A DNA stretch of 64,000 nt from Anaerolineales bacterium (GTDB taxonomy: Bacteria > Chloroflexota > Anaerolineae > Anaerolineales > UBA11579). Position numbers and translations under genes: made by a program. The notes beneath the pieces are model-generated. The model did not search any database. It was given only the letters and a program-made list of their open reading frames with translations, and was not told the origin of the DNA. Positions 28,001 to 35,208 of this stretch are shown piece by piece. The stretch covers positions 18,195-82,194 of the forward strand of contig JAGVCA010000048.1 of the NCBI GenBank assembly GCA_020059485.1, given 5' to 3'. Position 1 is the stretch's first letter. Each line of letters starts with the position of its first letter.

Positions 28001-28160
28001 CATCTCCGGGGTCGGAAACGAGCGGGGGATTGGCGTCCGGTCCCCCTGATCCGCCCGGTGTGCGCAGGATGAAGAAATAGACCGCAAGCGCGGCAAGCGC
28101 CAGCAACACTATGCCGGCTAGGATGAACAGCAGTCCGCTACGATTGTTAGCTGGTTCCAT
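22005..28160 (-). CDS. Bacterial alpha-2-macroglobulin, membrane-anchored, with thioester
   Basis: 2051 residues from the ATG at 28160, chosen because GGAG lies seven bases upstream; earlier in-frame starts have no such site. One N-terminal membrane span (about residues 8-30) precedes an acidic linker, so the body is outside the membrane. MG domains follow (FNQPMVPLATLAQ, DDRAMYRPAEEVHVKGW), then the ANATO-less bacterial core with LPDNLTRYRIMVVAVD. The thioester motif CSEQ is intact, Cys1556 and Gln1559 in YPYTCSEQL, followed by an alpha-toroid (terpenoid cyclase-like) domain and a C-terminal receptor-like domain. It would trap attacking proteases. Many bacteria pair it with a PBP1C gene; none is visible nearby. 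It is longer than the E. coli homologue. Confidence 0.93.
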   Translation of the reverse strand: MEPANNRSGLLFILAGIVLLALAALAVYFFILRTPGGSGGPDANPPLVSDPGDGTVTSVDVDDGIGGGEDEGDQPFTIILTDGSAQEDHPEPIPQAVTTPLTAEQIETILARLPALQAEVSDQVDFNLPGDPIPPPRPGQIIDQPFPVDPEELSPGEVEYGPLEVLRFAPEGDVPIAPTINITFNQPMVPLATLAQLAEIEIPVQISPEIPGTWTWVGTRTLRFNFDSDLIDRLPMATEYTVTIPSGTLSLTGEALAETVTWQFRTPPPSLTNSWPTSGPQGLEPFIFLAFDQRIDSAAVLPFITATADGKEVDLSLVEPADYAEDETIPNLIESTPEGRWLVLQADEPLPRDADVTIKIDAGMPSAEGPLTTFFPQFINFFTYPPLDIVSHGCSWYSDNDLCYPLSPLYIQFNNPLDADLYTGDMITIDPALPGANVSISGNTLTIRGATAGNTTYRVTVESAITDIFGQQLGREEKLTYKIGKAEPVLFGPEQSFVTLDPSSTKPVLSLYTINYTSLDVQIYAVEPSDWEDFLTYVQDYYRTDQPVSPPGTLVLDERVQVEAADNTLTEVPIDLSRVTDGQYGHFFVKVRPPKGFFEEDRYWEQVNVWVQITQIGLDAFADNDELVIWTTALQDGQPLSGVSISANTPILEGTTGDDGVARLPLRGNVQYLVATQGEDTALLPRSTYIWGSDEWRPYALSTDLVWYVFDDRAMYRPAEEVHVKGWMRVINNEPEGDVELAGERVESVNYSISDPLGNEITSGTTEVNALGGFDFNFTIPENVNLGYANIYLTASGSLSGISGSTHYHSFQIQEFRRPEFEVIARNETTGPYFVDSEAVVAVEAAYYAGGPLPNAETNWFVTHTPTNYTPPNWPGFTFGFWVPWWHNFSLYESDFYWPNFEESYAYQSFAGLTDATGNHYLQMTFQNSGEPRPYSVTAEAAVQDVNRQTWAGSTSLLVHPADLYVGMRTENYYVDRGTPIQLDLIVTDLDGTAVPDRPITVQAARMEWKFQQGQWQEVPVEIQECLVTSEAEPVRCIFETPLGGKYQLTATVTDDLGRENQTQMDRWVSGGELPPARRVEQEQANLIPDKENYQPGDTARILVQSPFSPAEGLLTVTRNGILYTERFTIEESSTTLLIPITETHYPNLNIQVDLVGATPRTDELGQVVEDAPLRPAFAAGVLTLNIPPLGRTLEMEVTPRQTALAPGESTMLDITLRDADGQPVPDAELAVVVVDEAILSLTGYQLVDPLSVFYYLRSSGLSSSYSRSSIVLVDPEILASETKDAATRALATQTVMDDVAEEAMMEMEAPAAEPGFGGADLDAGDGAGSPQPPIQLRTDFNPLALFAPEVVTGADGTASIRVSLPDNLTRYRIMVVAVDNGGKQFGTGETSLTARLPLMLRPSTSRFLNFGDQFEMPVVLQNQTDEDLTVEVVAQAANLALGDLPGFQVTVPANDRVEVRFPGTTDTAGTARMQFAAVSGEFVDAAQISLPVYTPATTEAFATYGVVDEGAVLQPLAAPAGVIPIYGGLEITTSSTALQALTDAVLYLVSYPYTCSEQLASRILAIAALRDVLEAFEAEGLPSPEDLDEAVNRDIAELAKLQNWDGGFPYWRRGQESIPFNTVHVAYALQQARQMGYEVPDEMWINTLGYLQYIEEFYPSWYSEEIKQTISAYALYVRLLMDDPDPVKANALLDDAGVEEISLEGLAWIWQVLTRYEGYDVQLERIRRHVNNQVVETAGAANFTTGYGDDAYVLLHSNRRTDAVLLDALISDNPESDLIPKLVTGLLAHRTKGHWGNTQENVFVLLALNKYFNTFENVEPNFVARMWLGEDYVGSSTFVGYNTDSYQLDIPMGFLLDSFTEGEDQDIILQKDGQGRLYYRLGLRYAPVDLKLDALDMGFVVQREYEAVDDPEDVYQDEDGVWHIKAGARVRVRVTMVADNRRYHVALVDHLPAGLEVINPALAVSETVPPDATPRESNYWWWWWPWYEHQNLRDDRVEAFTTLLWDGVYEYTYETRATIPGTFVVPPAKAEEMYSPEVFGRSASDIVIVE

Positions 28161-28276
28161 GAGCATTCTCCTCACGATAGTGATGGTTATCAGGCAGTAG
28201 GTATGCATAGGACGGATAGAGCAGGGGAATAGTTCCCGCTTGCTTGTATTATAGATCAGGTTCGCTGCAGGGTTGG

Positions 28277-28304
28277 TTGACAGGCGGAGTGATTACGGTA
28301 TAAT
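28277..28304 (+). promoter_or_regulatory. Consensus promoter for tRNA-Lys
   Basis: TTGACA (28277-28282), a 16-base spacer and TATAAT (28299-28304) are both perfect consensus hexamers. The expected start point is about 12 bases before the tRNA gene. Confidence 0.8.
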
Positions 28305-28322
28305 CACGTTTGCTTAATTAAC

Positions 28323-28399
28323 GGCCCCATAGCTCAATTTGGCAGAGCAAGCGACTCTTAATCGTTAGGTTCCAGGTTCGAGTCCTGGTGGGGTCACCA
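28323..28399 (+). tRNA. tRNA-Lys (anticodon CTT)
   Basis: A full cloverleaf folds by eye. Acceptor stem GGCCCCA pairs with TGGGGTC (28389-28395, one G-T pair), then discriminator A and an encoded CCA. Anticodon arm 28350-28366 has loop CTCTTAA with anticodon CTT at 28357-28359. The T arm contains GGTTCGAGTCC. It decodes AAG. It sits at the left edge of a more AT-rich block. Confidence 0.95.
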
Positions 28400-28416
28400 A
28401 TTTACTCTCGCAGTAG

Positions 28417-28446
28417 CCCTGGATATCCCCATTTTCAGGGTTTTTT
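28417..28446 (+). terminator. Probable terminator of the tRNA transcript
   Basis: A short GC-rich stem CCCTG/CAGGG (28417-28421 and 28436-28440) with a 14-base loop is followed immediately by six T residues. The stem is short, so confidence is limited. Confidence 0.5.
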
Positions 28447-28549
28447 GTTTGCGCCTGGTGAACATGCACTAATTGAGCCAGCAGTGATTAAACAACAAGT
28501 GAATAATATTCCAGATGCGGGACACTTTCGCTGTTTCTCAACCAATTCA

Positions 28550-28578
28550 TTGACAATCAAAGATACAGATGTTAAGAT
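28550..28578 (+). promoter_or_regulatory. Putative promoter for the TetR gene and efflux operon
   Basis: TTGACA (28550-28555), 17-base spacer, TAAGAT (28573-28578, four of six consensus). It lies 44 bases before the GTG start of the TetR-like regulator. Confidence 0.5.
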
Positions 28579-28621
28579 TGTGGCGTATCATCTGCCATAA
28601 TACACTTGAGGTGTCATAACT

Positions 28622-29218
28622 GTGAACCAAGACCGCCGGATCCGCCGGACGCAAAAATTGCTAGGTGAGGCATTAATCACCGAGGCGCTGGAAAAAGGCT
28701 ATAAGAATATCACTATCCAGGATGTCACAAAACGGGCTGATGTCGGTTACCGTACCTATTTTCGTCATTATACCGGTCTGGATGAATTGCTGGTAAGTGT
28801 CGCCCAGGATCGATTAGATCAATTTTACGAAATCCTTGACCTGCCCCTTCCCGGTGAATTGAAGGAGGATCCGGTGGAGTTTTTTTATAAGGTTGGGAAC
28901 ACACTCTTCCAGCACATCGCGGAAAATCTCGATGTTTTTCGGTTCTTGTTGTTGGATGACAGCTTGCATTTTGTGCTGGATCCGTTGATGGGCCGGGCCT
29001 GTCAAAAAGCCGAGATCTTATTGTCTGAACTCTCCCAGGAAAATATTCCTGCCGGTGTAGCAGCGAACCATATCGTCTCCTCAACTATCTCCCTGATGCG
29101 CTGGTGGCTGGAAAATGATCTGGGCCATTCCCCGCAAAAAATGGGTGATATTTTTACTGATTTGATCATCAAACCAACCTGGCTGGTGATGACTTTGGAA
29201 GACCAAAGGTATGGATAG
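28622..29218 (+). CDS. TetR-family transcriptional regulator
   Basis: 198 residues with a GTG start preceded by GAGG at 28608-28611. The N-terminal helix-turn-helix is typical (ITIQDVTKRADVGYRTYFRHY, landmarks ITIQDV and VGYRTYFRHY, about residues 30-52). The C-terminal ligand domain (FLLLDDSLHFVLDPLM, SSTISLMRWWLENDLGHSP) resembles the TetR_C_7/8 type. It is the first gene of a plus-strand cluster with two ABC ATPases, an FtsX permease and a membrane-fusion lipoprotein. It is therefore probably the drug- or stress-responsive repressor of that exporter. The inducer is unknown. Confidence 0.88.
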   Translation: MNQDRRIRRTQKLLGEALITEALEKGYKNITIQDVTKRADVGYRTYFRHYTGLDELLVSVAQDRLDQFYEILDLPLPGELKEDPVEFFYKVGNTLFQHIAENLDVFRFLLLDDSLHFVLDPLMGRACQKAEILLSELSQENIPAGVAANHIVSSTISLMRWWLENDLGHSPQKMGDIFTDLIIKPTWLVMTLEDQRYG

Positions 29219-29281
29219 AAAACCGTTAACCCCAAAAATTCAAAGCCTGATTTCCGAAAAGAAACTGGAATCCTGACCCTA

Positions 29282-29995
29282 ATGGCAGATCGAAACTCTC
29301 CTTTTATTGAACTACGCGGGGTGGTAAAGGATTACCATTCCAAGGCAGGTGCGTTCCAGGCCTTGAAAGGGATTGATCTAGATATCTATCCCGGTGAATT
29401 CTTGGGGGTGGTCGGAAAATCGGGGGCTGGAAAATCAACGTTGCTCAATATGTTAACCGGGGTAGATAAATTGACTGCTGGGGAGGTCCGGGTGTACACC
29501 AACGGATCAAGTATCAACCTCGCGAATCTCAGCGAAAATGAACTGGCACTTTGGCGGGGACGGACGATGGGGGTTGTCTACCAGTCCTTTCAACTTCTTC
29601 CCATGCTCAACCTGGTCCAGAATGTGATGATGGCCATGGATATGAGTGGGTTATATCATCCTCGTAAAAGTAAAGAGCGTGCCCTGGAACTGCTCGATCT
29701 GGTTGAACTTGAGGCACATGCCTTCAAATATCCTTCTCAGATATCCGGTGGTCAACAGCAGCGGGTGGCAATCGCCCGTGCCCTTGCCAACGATCCGCCT
29801 CTGATAGTAGCCGATGAACCGACCGGCAGTTTGGATTCTGTCACTGCGGACCATATTTTTAATCTTTTCCAAAGATTCCTTCAATCTGACCGGACGATCG
29901 TAATGGTTACCCATGATCAAGGACTGATGCCCAGATTTTCACGTTATGTCAATATCGTCGATGGAGAGTTGGTGGAGAATGGGAGAGAATTGTGA
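29282..29995 (+). CDS. ABC exporter ATPase 1 (MacB/LolD type)
   Basis: A 237-residue stand-alone ATPase of the MacB/LolD/FtsE group. Walker [10 protein letters not shown] is at about residues 41-49, the Q-loop is in [16 protein letters not shown], the canonical signature [15 protein letters not shown] is at about 155-169, Walker B reads [13 protein letters not shown], and the H-loop VTHD is present. All catalytic elements are intact. It would power the FtsX-like permease encoded downstream. Its stop overlaps the start of ATPase 2 by one base, so the two ATPases are likely produced as a pair. Confidence 0.93.
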   Translation: MADRNSPFIELRGVVKDYHSKAGAFQALKGIDLDIYPGEFLGVVGKSGAGKSTLLNMLTGVDKLTAGEVRVYTNGSSINLANLSENELALWRGRTMGVVYQSFQLLPMLNLVQNVMMAMDMSGLYHPRKSKERALELLDLVELEAHAFKYPSQISGGQQQRVAIARALANDPPLIVADEPTGSLDSVTADHIFNLFQRFLQSDRTIVMVTHDQGLMPRFSRYVNIVDGELVENGREL

Positions 29996-31143
29996 TGGTC
30001 CCTGAACACACACAACCTGTTCCCGGTGATTCCCCTGTCATCATAGAGATGCAGAATTTGGTAAAAACATTTATCAGCTCTGCGGGAGAATTTACCGCCT
30101 TGCAGGGCATCAACCTCAACTTGCAGGAAGGTGAATTTGTTGCTGTGATCGGCAAGTCTGGCAGCGGAAAATCTACCTTGCTGAACATGCTGACTGGGAT
30201 CGATCATCCCACCAGCGGTCAAGTCCTCGTACGTGGGGTAGACGTCTATGCCATGAGTGAAAGCAAACGATCCTTATGGCGGGGTCGGAATCTGGGGATT
30301 GTCTTTCAGTTTTTCCAATTATTGCCGATGCTCAATCTGCTTGAAAATGTCATGCTCCCCATGGATTATGTCGGGATGTATGATATCGACCAGAGACCCA
30401 AAAAGGCGATGGAGCTATTGGCCCTGGTTGGGTTGGAAGAGCATGCCCAGAAACTGCCTGCAGCGGTTTCTCGAGGACAGCAGCAGAGTGCGGCGATTGC
30501 TCGCGCCCTGGCCACTGATGCGCCTATTCTGGTGGCAGATGAGCCTACAGGCAACCTGGATTCTCAGTCTGCCAGCAAGATTATCGATCTTTTTGAAATG
30601 CTTTCCAGGCAGGGGAAGACCATCGTCATGGTCACCCATGATCCCTCTATGACCGAGAGGACTTCGAGGACGGTCTTCATCTCCGATGGAGAATTGGTCA
30701 ATGAGACCATTGCTCAGACGTTGCCTTTACTCACCCATTCGGTGATGAAGGAACTGAGCAAACGGGTCAAACGTCTTTATTTTCAACCTGGAGCGGTCAT
30801 TCTGGAGCAAAAAAAGTCTGTCGGATTTTTTTACATGATCGAGAAGGGTAAGGTGGATATTGTTCTTAAAGAGCGTCGCAGTAATGATGTGGTGATTTCA
30901 ACTTTGATGGACAATGACTTCTTTGGTGAGATTGAATTGCTGAAGGGTGGCAAGTCGATTGCCAGTGTGCGAGCTTCTTTGGAGAGACCAGTGGACCTGC
31001 TGGCCATCTCTCGGGAGGATTTTTTATGGTTGATGGAACAATCTCCCCTCACAGAGAAAGCAATCAGCACAATGGTACAAGAAAGGCTTGAGGAAAGAAA
31101 ACAGACCGATCGCCGAAAAAACAGATGGAAACTTTTTGGATAG
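29995..31143 (+). CDS. ABC exporter ATPase 2 fused to a cyclic nucleotide-binding domain
   Basis: 382 residues from the ATG at 29995 (a GTG one codon earlier is possible). About residues 15-235 form a MacB/LolD-type ATPase: Walker [25 protein letters not shown], Walker B LVADEPTGNLDS, H-loop VTHD. The signature is altered: VSRGQQQSAAIARAL replaces the usual [14 protein letters not shown], so its contribution to one ATP site may be weak. The C-terminal about 125 residues are a cNMP-binding barrel (FQPGAVILEQKKSVGFFYMIEKGKVDI as landmarks QPGAVILEQ and FFYMIEKGKVDI, then GEIELLKGG). This suggests direct control of export by a ligand or by protein contact. Fusion of this barrel to a MacB-type ATPase is unusual. 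Confidence 0.88.
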   Translation: MVPEHTQPVPGDSPVIIEMQNLVKTFISSAGEFTALQGINLNLQEGEFVAVIGKSGSGKSTLLNMLTGIDHPTSGQVLVRGVDVYAMSESKRSLWRGRNLGIVFQFFQLLPMLNLLENVMLPMDYVGMYDIDQRPKKAMELLALVGLEEHAQKLPAAVSRGQQQSAAIARALATDAPILVADEPTGNLDSQSASKIIDLFEMLSRQGKTIVMVTHDPSMTERTSRTVFISDGELVNETIAQTLPLLTHSVMKELSKRVKRLYFQPGAVILEQKKSVGFFYMIEKGKVDIVLKERRSNDVVISTLMDNDFFGEIELLKGGKSIASVRASLERPVDLLAISREDFLWLMEQSPLTEKAISTMVQERLEERKQTDRRKNRWKLFG

Positions 31144-31230
31144 TTCCTCTCACCCCAATCCTTCTCTTTGGTCGAGATTATTGAGCCGATCATGGGATGA
31201 TGATGGTGAGTTTCTTAACAGGAGAAAAAA

Positions 31231-33663
31231 ATGCGCCCCCGCTGGCGAAAAGTGCTCTCAGACCTAATCGATAATAAAGCCCGAACCATCCTGGTGGTCT
31301 TTTCAATTGCGGTTGGTGTTTTTGCGATTGGTGTGATCGCTGGGACTTATGTGATCATCTCGGAAGATATGGGTGTGAGTTACTCGGCAAACAATCCATC
31401 CAATATTGAGATCCGGATGGATGATTTTGATCAGGATCTGCTGAATACCATCAGGAAATTTGACGGGATAAAAGGAGCCGAAGCGCGTCGAGTATTTACC
31501 ATTCGTCTGCGTCCCCTGGGTGAAACCAAGTGGACATCGGTAGACGTGATCGCCATTGAAGATTTCCAAGAGAATGAGATCAATCTGCTTGAGCCTGTCA
31601 GTGGTGCGACAGAACCGGGGAAGAACGAGATCCTGCTTGAGCGAGATGTGCTGGATGAACTTGAGGTTTCTTCAGGCGAGTATCTGGAAGTTCAACTCCG
31701 GGATGACACCATCAAAGAGATCATGGTGGCAGGAATTGTTCGGGATTCTTCCACCGGCGCGATTGATTTTCTCTCTCCTCCACTGGCCTATATCACAACC
31801 GATTCTTTAAAATTCTTTGATCAGCCAAAAGATTACAACCGTCTTTTTGCCACTGTTGAAGTCGGCCAGGATGACGATGAGCAGATCCGCTCGGTGTTGG
31901 CTGATCTATCAGAGAAGATAGAAAAAAACAACTATACCATCGGACGCACCTTCATCTCGAAAACCCACGAGCATCCGCTTGAACCCACCATCAATGCGGT
32001 GCTTGGGATCCTGATGGCACTTGGTGTCTTGATCGTATTCCTTTCCAGCGCGTTGATTGCGAATACCCTCAATGCCCTGCTCAATCAGCACCTGCGACAT
32101 ATCGGTGTCATGAAACTGATCGGAGGCCGGGATCAAATCATTTTTCGCATGTATCTGGTATTGCTGCTTGCTTTTGGCTTTTTGGCGCTCCTGATCGCGA
32201 TCCCGGCCGGGGGTCAGGGCGCGTATGCATTGGCAGAATATATTGCCGATCAGATGGGTTTTTCTCTTCTGGGCTATCGGATTGTGCCACTCTCTCTCAT
32301 CATTCAGGTAGCGGTGGGTATCCTGGTTCCTCTCGTCGCAGGATTCATTCCTGTCATCAAAGGATCAAAAGTTACTGTCCAGGAAGCGCTCGATGGCGAT
32401 CAGGCCTCTGCTGCGGATGATGACGATTCTGCTGATCGAGAGGGGGGATCCCGATTCGAACGGTTTCAGGTTAGGTCTGTCCAGGTGCTGGCTGACCGCG
32501 GCATCCGGATTCCCCGCCAGATGCTGATTTCTCTCCGTAATACTTTCAGGCAGCGGGGGCGTTTATTATTAACCCTGATCACTCTCACCATGGGTGGGGC
32601 AATTTTCATCTCGGTTTTTAATGTCAGGGTCACCCTGCATGATTATGTTGAAGACATCGGGAATTATTTCCTGGCGGATGTCACCCTTGATTTTGAACGG
32701 CCATACAGGCTGGAAGAAATCAAACAATATGCGCATCAGGACCCGCGTGTGACCGCGGTCGAAGGATGGTCTTACGCCAGTGCAGAGATTCTATTTCCTG
32801 ATGGCAACACGGCTGAAAATATCAGTATCTTAGCACCGCCGGCTGACAGCAACTTGGTTTCACCTTTGATGGTGGATGGACACTGGATTCAGCCCGGTGA
32901 TATAAAAAAACTGACGATCAGTGAGGGAATCTACGATTATTATCCCGATCTAAAAGCCGGAGATATGATCCCGTTAAAAATAAACGGGAAAGAAGAATAT
33001 TGGGAAGTTGTGGGTGTATTTAAGTTCATTGGACTGGAAGGGGTGCTCGGTTATGCGCCATATGAATATATTTCCCGCGAACAAAATCTGGCCAATCGCT
33101 CCTTCTCTTACCGGATCGTCACGGAAAAGCATGACCGAGTCTATCAGCAGGTGATGGCAAAAGAACTGGACGCTTATTTTCGGGATCAGGGTTTCCACGT
33201 GCAAGAAGCTACACCGGGACTTTCAACCATGGATAGTGCCTCGGAAAGCCTGGATATCCTGATTGCCTTCCTGTTAATTATGGCCCTGTTGACAGCAACT
33301 GTCGGCTCAATGGGACTGGCTGGCACGATGAGTATGAACGTGATGGATCGGACCCGGGAAATCGGTATCATGCGGGCGATTGGGGCCACCGATAGAGAAA
33401 TTATTCGCATGGTGATCGGAGAAGGGATGCTGATTGGGTTACTCTCCTTTGGATTAGGAATGATCCTCGCAGTTCCCTTTACCTACCTACTTTCCGCGAT
33501 TGTCAGTAATGCTGTCTTTGCTACACCCATTGCGGTCGTTTTTACACCGATGGGGTACTACATCTGGTTGGGGCTGGTGATCATCTTGTCCTCCCTGGCC
33601 AGCGTTCTACCTGCCCGCAATGCGGCGAGGCTGACCATTCGCGAGGTTTTGGCCTATGAATAA
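31231..33663 (+). CDS. FtsX-like ABC exporter permease (two FtsX units)
   Basis: An 810-residue permease. There is one membrane span near residues 15-40 (RTILVVFSIAVGVFAIGVIAG), an extracytoplasmic MacB-like domain, a first FtsX membrane unit at about 250-385, a span near 440-465, a second extracytoplasmic domain, and a second FtsX unit at about 675-805 (GLAGTMSMNVMDRTREIGIMRAIGA, landmarks MDRTREIGIMRAIGA). The two-unit layout means a single polypeptide can engage both ATPases encoded upstream. It belongs to the group that exports lipoproteins, peptides or hydrophobic drugs by a mechanotransmission mechanism. An 87-base gap precedes it; the gene for the periplasmic-type adaptor follows 46 bases later. 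Confidence 0.9.
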   Translation: MRPRWRKVLSDLIDNKARTILVVFSIAVGVFAIGVIAGTYVIISEDMGVSYSANNPSNIEIRMDDFDQDLLNTIRKFDGIKGAEARRVFTIRLRPLGETKWTSVDVIAIEDFQENEINLLEPVSGATEPGKNEILLERDVLDELEVSSGEYLEVQLRDDTIKEIMVAGIVRDSSTGAIDFLSPPLAYITTDSLKFFDQPKDYNRLFATVEVGQDDDEQIRSVLADLSEKIEKNNYTIGRTFISKTHEHPLEPTINAVLGILMALGVLIVFLSSALIANTLNALLNQHLRHIGVMKLIGGRDQIIFRMYLVLLLAFGFLALLIAIPAGGQGAYALAEYIADQMGFSLLGYRIVPLSLIIQVAVGILVPLVAGFIPVIKGSKVTVQEALDGDQASAADDDDSADREGGSRFERFQVRSVQVLADRGIRIPRQMLISLRNTFRQRGRLLLTLITLTMGGAIFISVFNVRVTLHDYVEDIGNYFLADVTLDFERPYRLEEIKQYAHQDPRVTAVEGWSYASAEILFPDGNTAENISILAPPADSNLVSPLMVDGHWIQPGDIKKLTISEGIYDYYPDLKAGDMIPLKINGKEEYWEVVGVFKFIGLEGVLGYAPYEYISREQNLANRSFSYRIVTEKHDRVYQQVMAKELDAYFRDQGFHVQEATPGLSTMDSASESLDILIAFLLIMALLTATVGSMGLAGTMSMNVMDRTREIGIMRAIGATDREIIRMVIGEGMLIGLLSFGLGMILAVPFTYLLSAIVSNAVFATPIAVVFTPMGYYIWLGLVIILSSLASVLPARNAARLTIREVLAYE

Positions 33664-33709
33664 ATCAGGTTGGCCTGCATTTTGATTGCCATATAAAAAG
33701 GAGATGGAC

Positions 33710-34876
33710 ATGAAAACCAAAATTACGAAAATATTTTTGTTATTGTGCCTCATATTTGCGTTCACATTGAGCGCTTGTGCGGAGAGGGAGGGGGATCCCC
33801 TGCCGACGCCGGTGGAAAGTGTAAGTCTGGATACCGTGATCGCGGAAGGCTATCTGGTTCCAGCCCAATCTAGCTGGCTCAACTTTGCAGCCCAGGGCCG
33901 GGTCGAAGAAATTTTGGTTGTGGAAGGTGAACAAGTTGCCAAGGATCAGGTCTTGATCCGCCTGGCTGGCCACGAGCAAGCAGTCGCTTCCCTGTCAGCC
34001 GCAGAATTTGAATTGGCACGCGCTCAGCAAGATCTTGATGCCTTCATGCGTACGACGGACCTGGGAACTGCAAATGCCTGGCAGGTTTACCTGGATGCCC
34101 AGTTGCTGCGAGCGGAAGCCGAACGCAGGTGGGAAAATCTGGACCTTGATACCCTGGAAGACGAGATAGAGGATGCCCAGGTTGAGGTACTCGACCGCAA
34201 AGAGGATCTGGATGATGCGCAGGAAGAATGGGATAAATACAAAGATGTTGATGAGGATAATGTATCCAGACAAAACGCTGAAGATGATTTGGAAGCAGCC
34301 CAGGAAGATTATAACGAAGCGCAGCGCAATTTGGAGGAAGCCCGCCGAGAGATAGACACTGTTCGGGCCGCTTTCGATGCCGCCCTGGCGGCAGAAGCCG
34401 AAGCCAGGCGAGAGTATCAGATGTGGCTGGATGAAGGTGTTGATCATGATCAGCAAGCCCTCCTGGAACTCCGAGTCTCAGCTGCTGAGGGTGGTCTGGC
34501 GGCGTCCCAGTATGCTTTGGAAAACTACGAATTAACGGCACCTTTTGCCGGCACGGTAACTGATATTAACCTGGAGATCGGTCAGTTCATTGGTCCAGAG
34601 GCTATGGCAGTACAAATAGCTGATCTAAGTGAGTTCAAGATCGAGACCAGTGACCTGACAGAGCTCGAAGTGATCAAAATCAGTGAAGGGCAAGTGGTGG
34701 AAATTGTTCCCGATGCCCTGCCAAACATTCGGATAACAGGGATCGTGGATCAAATCGGGCAGTCATTTCGGACCCAAGCTGGCGATATCATATACAAAGT
34801 CACCATCAAATTGGATGAGATCGACCCAAATTTGCGATGGGGAATGACCGTGGAGATCACTTTCATCCCAGAGTAA
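33710..34876 (+). CDS. Membrane-fusion (HlyD/MacA-like) lipoprotein
   Basis: 388 residues from the ATG at 33710, supported by AAAAGGAG ending six bases upstream. The signal peptide ends in lipobox LSAC, so the protein is lipid-anchored outside the membrane. A biotinyl-lipoyl-like domain (NFAAQGRVEEILVVEGEQV as landmark) is split by a long, highly charged coiled coil (about residues 95-255, rich in Glu, Asp, Ala and Arg). The second lipoyl half (LTAPFAGTVTDINLEIGQF) and a beta-barrel domain follow. It would couple the FtsX-type exporter to its substrate. No TolC-like channel is present in the cluster, as expected for a cell without a classical outer membrane. Confidence 0.9.
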   Translation: MKTKITKIFLLLCLIFAFTLSACAEREGDPLPTPVESVSLDTVIAEGYLVPAQSSWLNFAAQGRVEEILVVEGEQVAKDQVLIRLAGHEQAVASLSAAEFELARAQQDLDAFMRTTDLGTANAWQVYLDAQLLRAEAERRWENLDLDTLEDEIEDAQVEVLDRKEDLDDAQEEWDKYKDVDEDNVSRQNAEDDLEAAQEDYNEAQRNLEEARREIDTVRAAFDAALAAEAEARREYQMWLDEGVDHDQQALLELRVSAAEGGLAASQYALENYELTAPFAGTVTDINLEIGQFIGPEAMAVQIADLSEFKIETSDLTELEVIKISEGQVVEIVPDALPNIRITGIVDQIGQSFRTQAGDIIYKVTIKLDEIDPNLRWGMTVEITFIPE

Positions 34877-35024
34877 AGGGAGCAGGATGACTTGTTTCTC
34901 TGGGGTGCCCGGAAGGTTTTTATCAAGTGAGATCATTTGGGATTAATTTCTCTGAATTTCATAAGAAGATCGGAGGATGGAGCAGTTCATGCCAAGCCCG
35001 ATTGGATCAAATCGCCTGCCAGTA

Positions 35025-35053
35025 TTGATGTAATCTGGTGAATATGATAATAT
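35025..35053 (+). promoter_or_regulatory. Putative promoter of the histidine operon
   Basis: TTGATG (35025-35030), a 17-base spacer and TAATAT (35048-35053). Transcription would begin close to the leader-peptide ATG at 35062, leaving little or no room for a ribosome-binding site. Confidence 0.45.
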
Positions 35054-35061
35054 CCTGCATT

Positions 35062-35154
35062 ATGAACTACCACAGTGTGTCTTGCCGCCATCATCATCAC
35101 GCCAAAATGCAACCGGCCATCCCCCCGGGCAAGACTGCTTTAACTGGACAGTAA
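35062..35154 (+). CDS. His operon leader peptide (HisL-like)
   Basis: A 30-codon open frame begins MNYHSVSC and contains Arg followed by four consecutive histidine codons (CAT CAT CAT CAC, 35089-35100), plus an earlier His; it ends with TAA at 35152-35154. It precedes an intrinsic terminator and hisG. Runs of His codons in a short frame at this position are the hallmark of ribosome-mediated his attenuation, as in enteric bacteria. A shortage of charged tRNA-His would stall the ribosome at the His run. No Shine-Dalgarno sequence is visible, so translation may be near-leaderless. The sequence has no similarity to E. coli HisL beyond the His run. Confidence 0.75.
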   Translation: MNYHSVSCRHHHHAKMQPAIPPGKTALTGQ

Positions 35155-35208
35155 CCAAACTGACTCACCAATGCAAAGCGAACGCTCCCCGGAAGGGGGG
35201 CGTTTTTT
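35121..35208 (+). promoter_or_regulatory. hisL: His operon attenuator: terminator with competing antiterminator segment
   Basis: The terminator stem is 35181-35190 with 35195-35204 (10 pairs including one G-T, loop GGAA), followed by T residues to 35208, just before the hisG ribosome-binding site. A competing element lies at 35121-35129, CCCCCCGGG inside the leader frame. Its C6 can pair with G6 at 35195-35200, and its GGG with CCC at 35188-35190, which would break the terminator. A ribosome stalled on the His codons would leave this segment free; a ribosome at the leader stop would mask it. The pairing was found by eye, not by folding software. Confidence 0.65.

Noticed and set aside
28368..28399. 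tRNA 3' end as an attachment site
   Set aside because: I looked for a second copy of the T-arm/acceptor sequence near 43.6 kb and elsewhere and found none, and there is no integrase gene.
35089..35100. CAT repeat as a microsatellite
   Set aside because: Only three CAT units plus CAC occur; the position inside a short frame before hisG explains them better as His codons.
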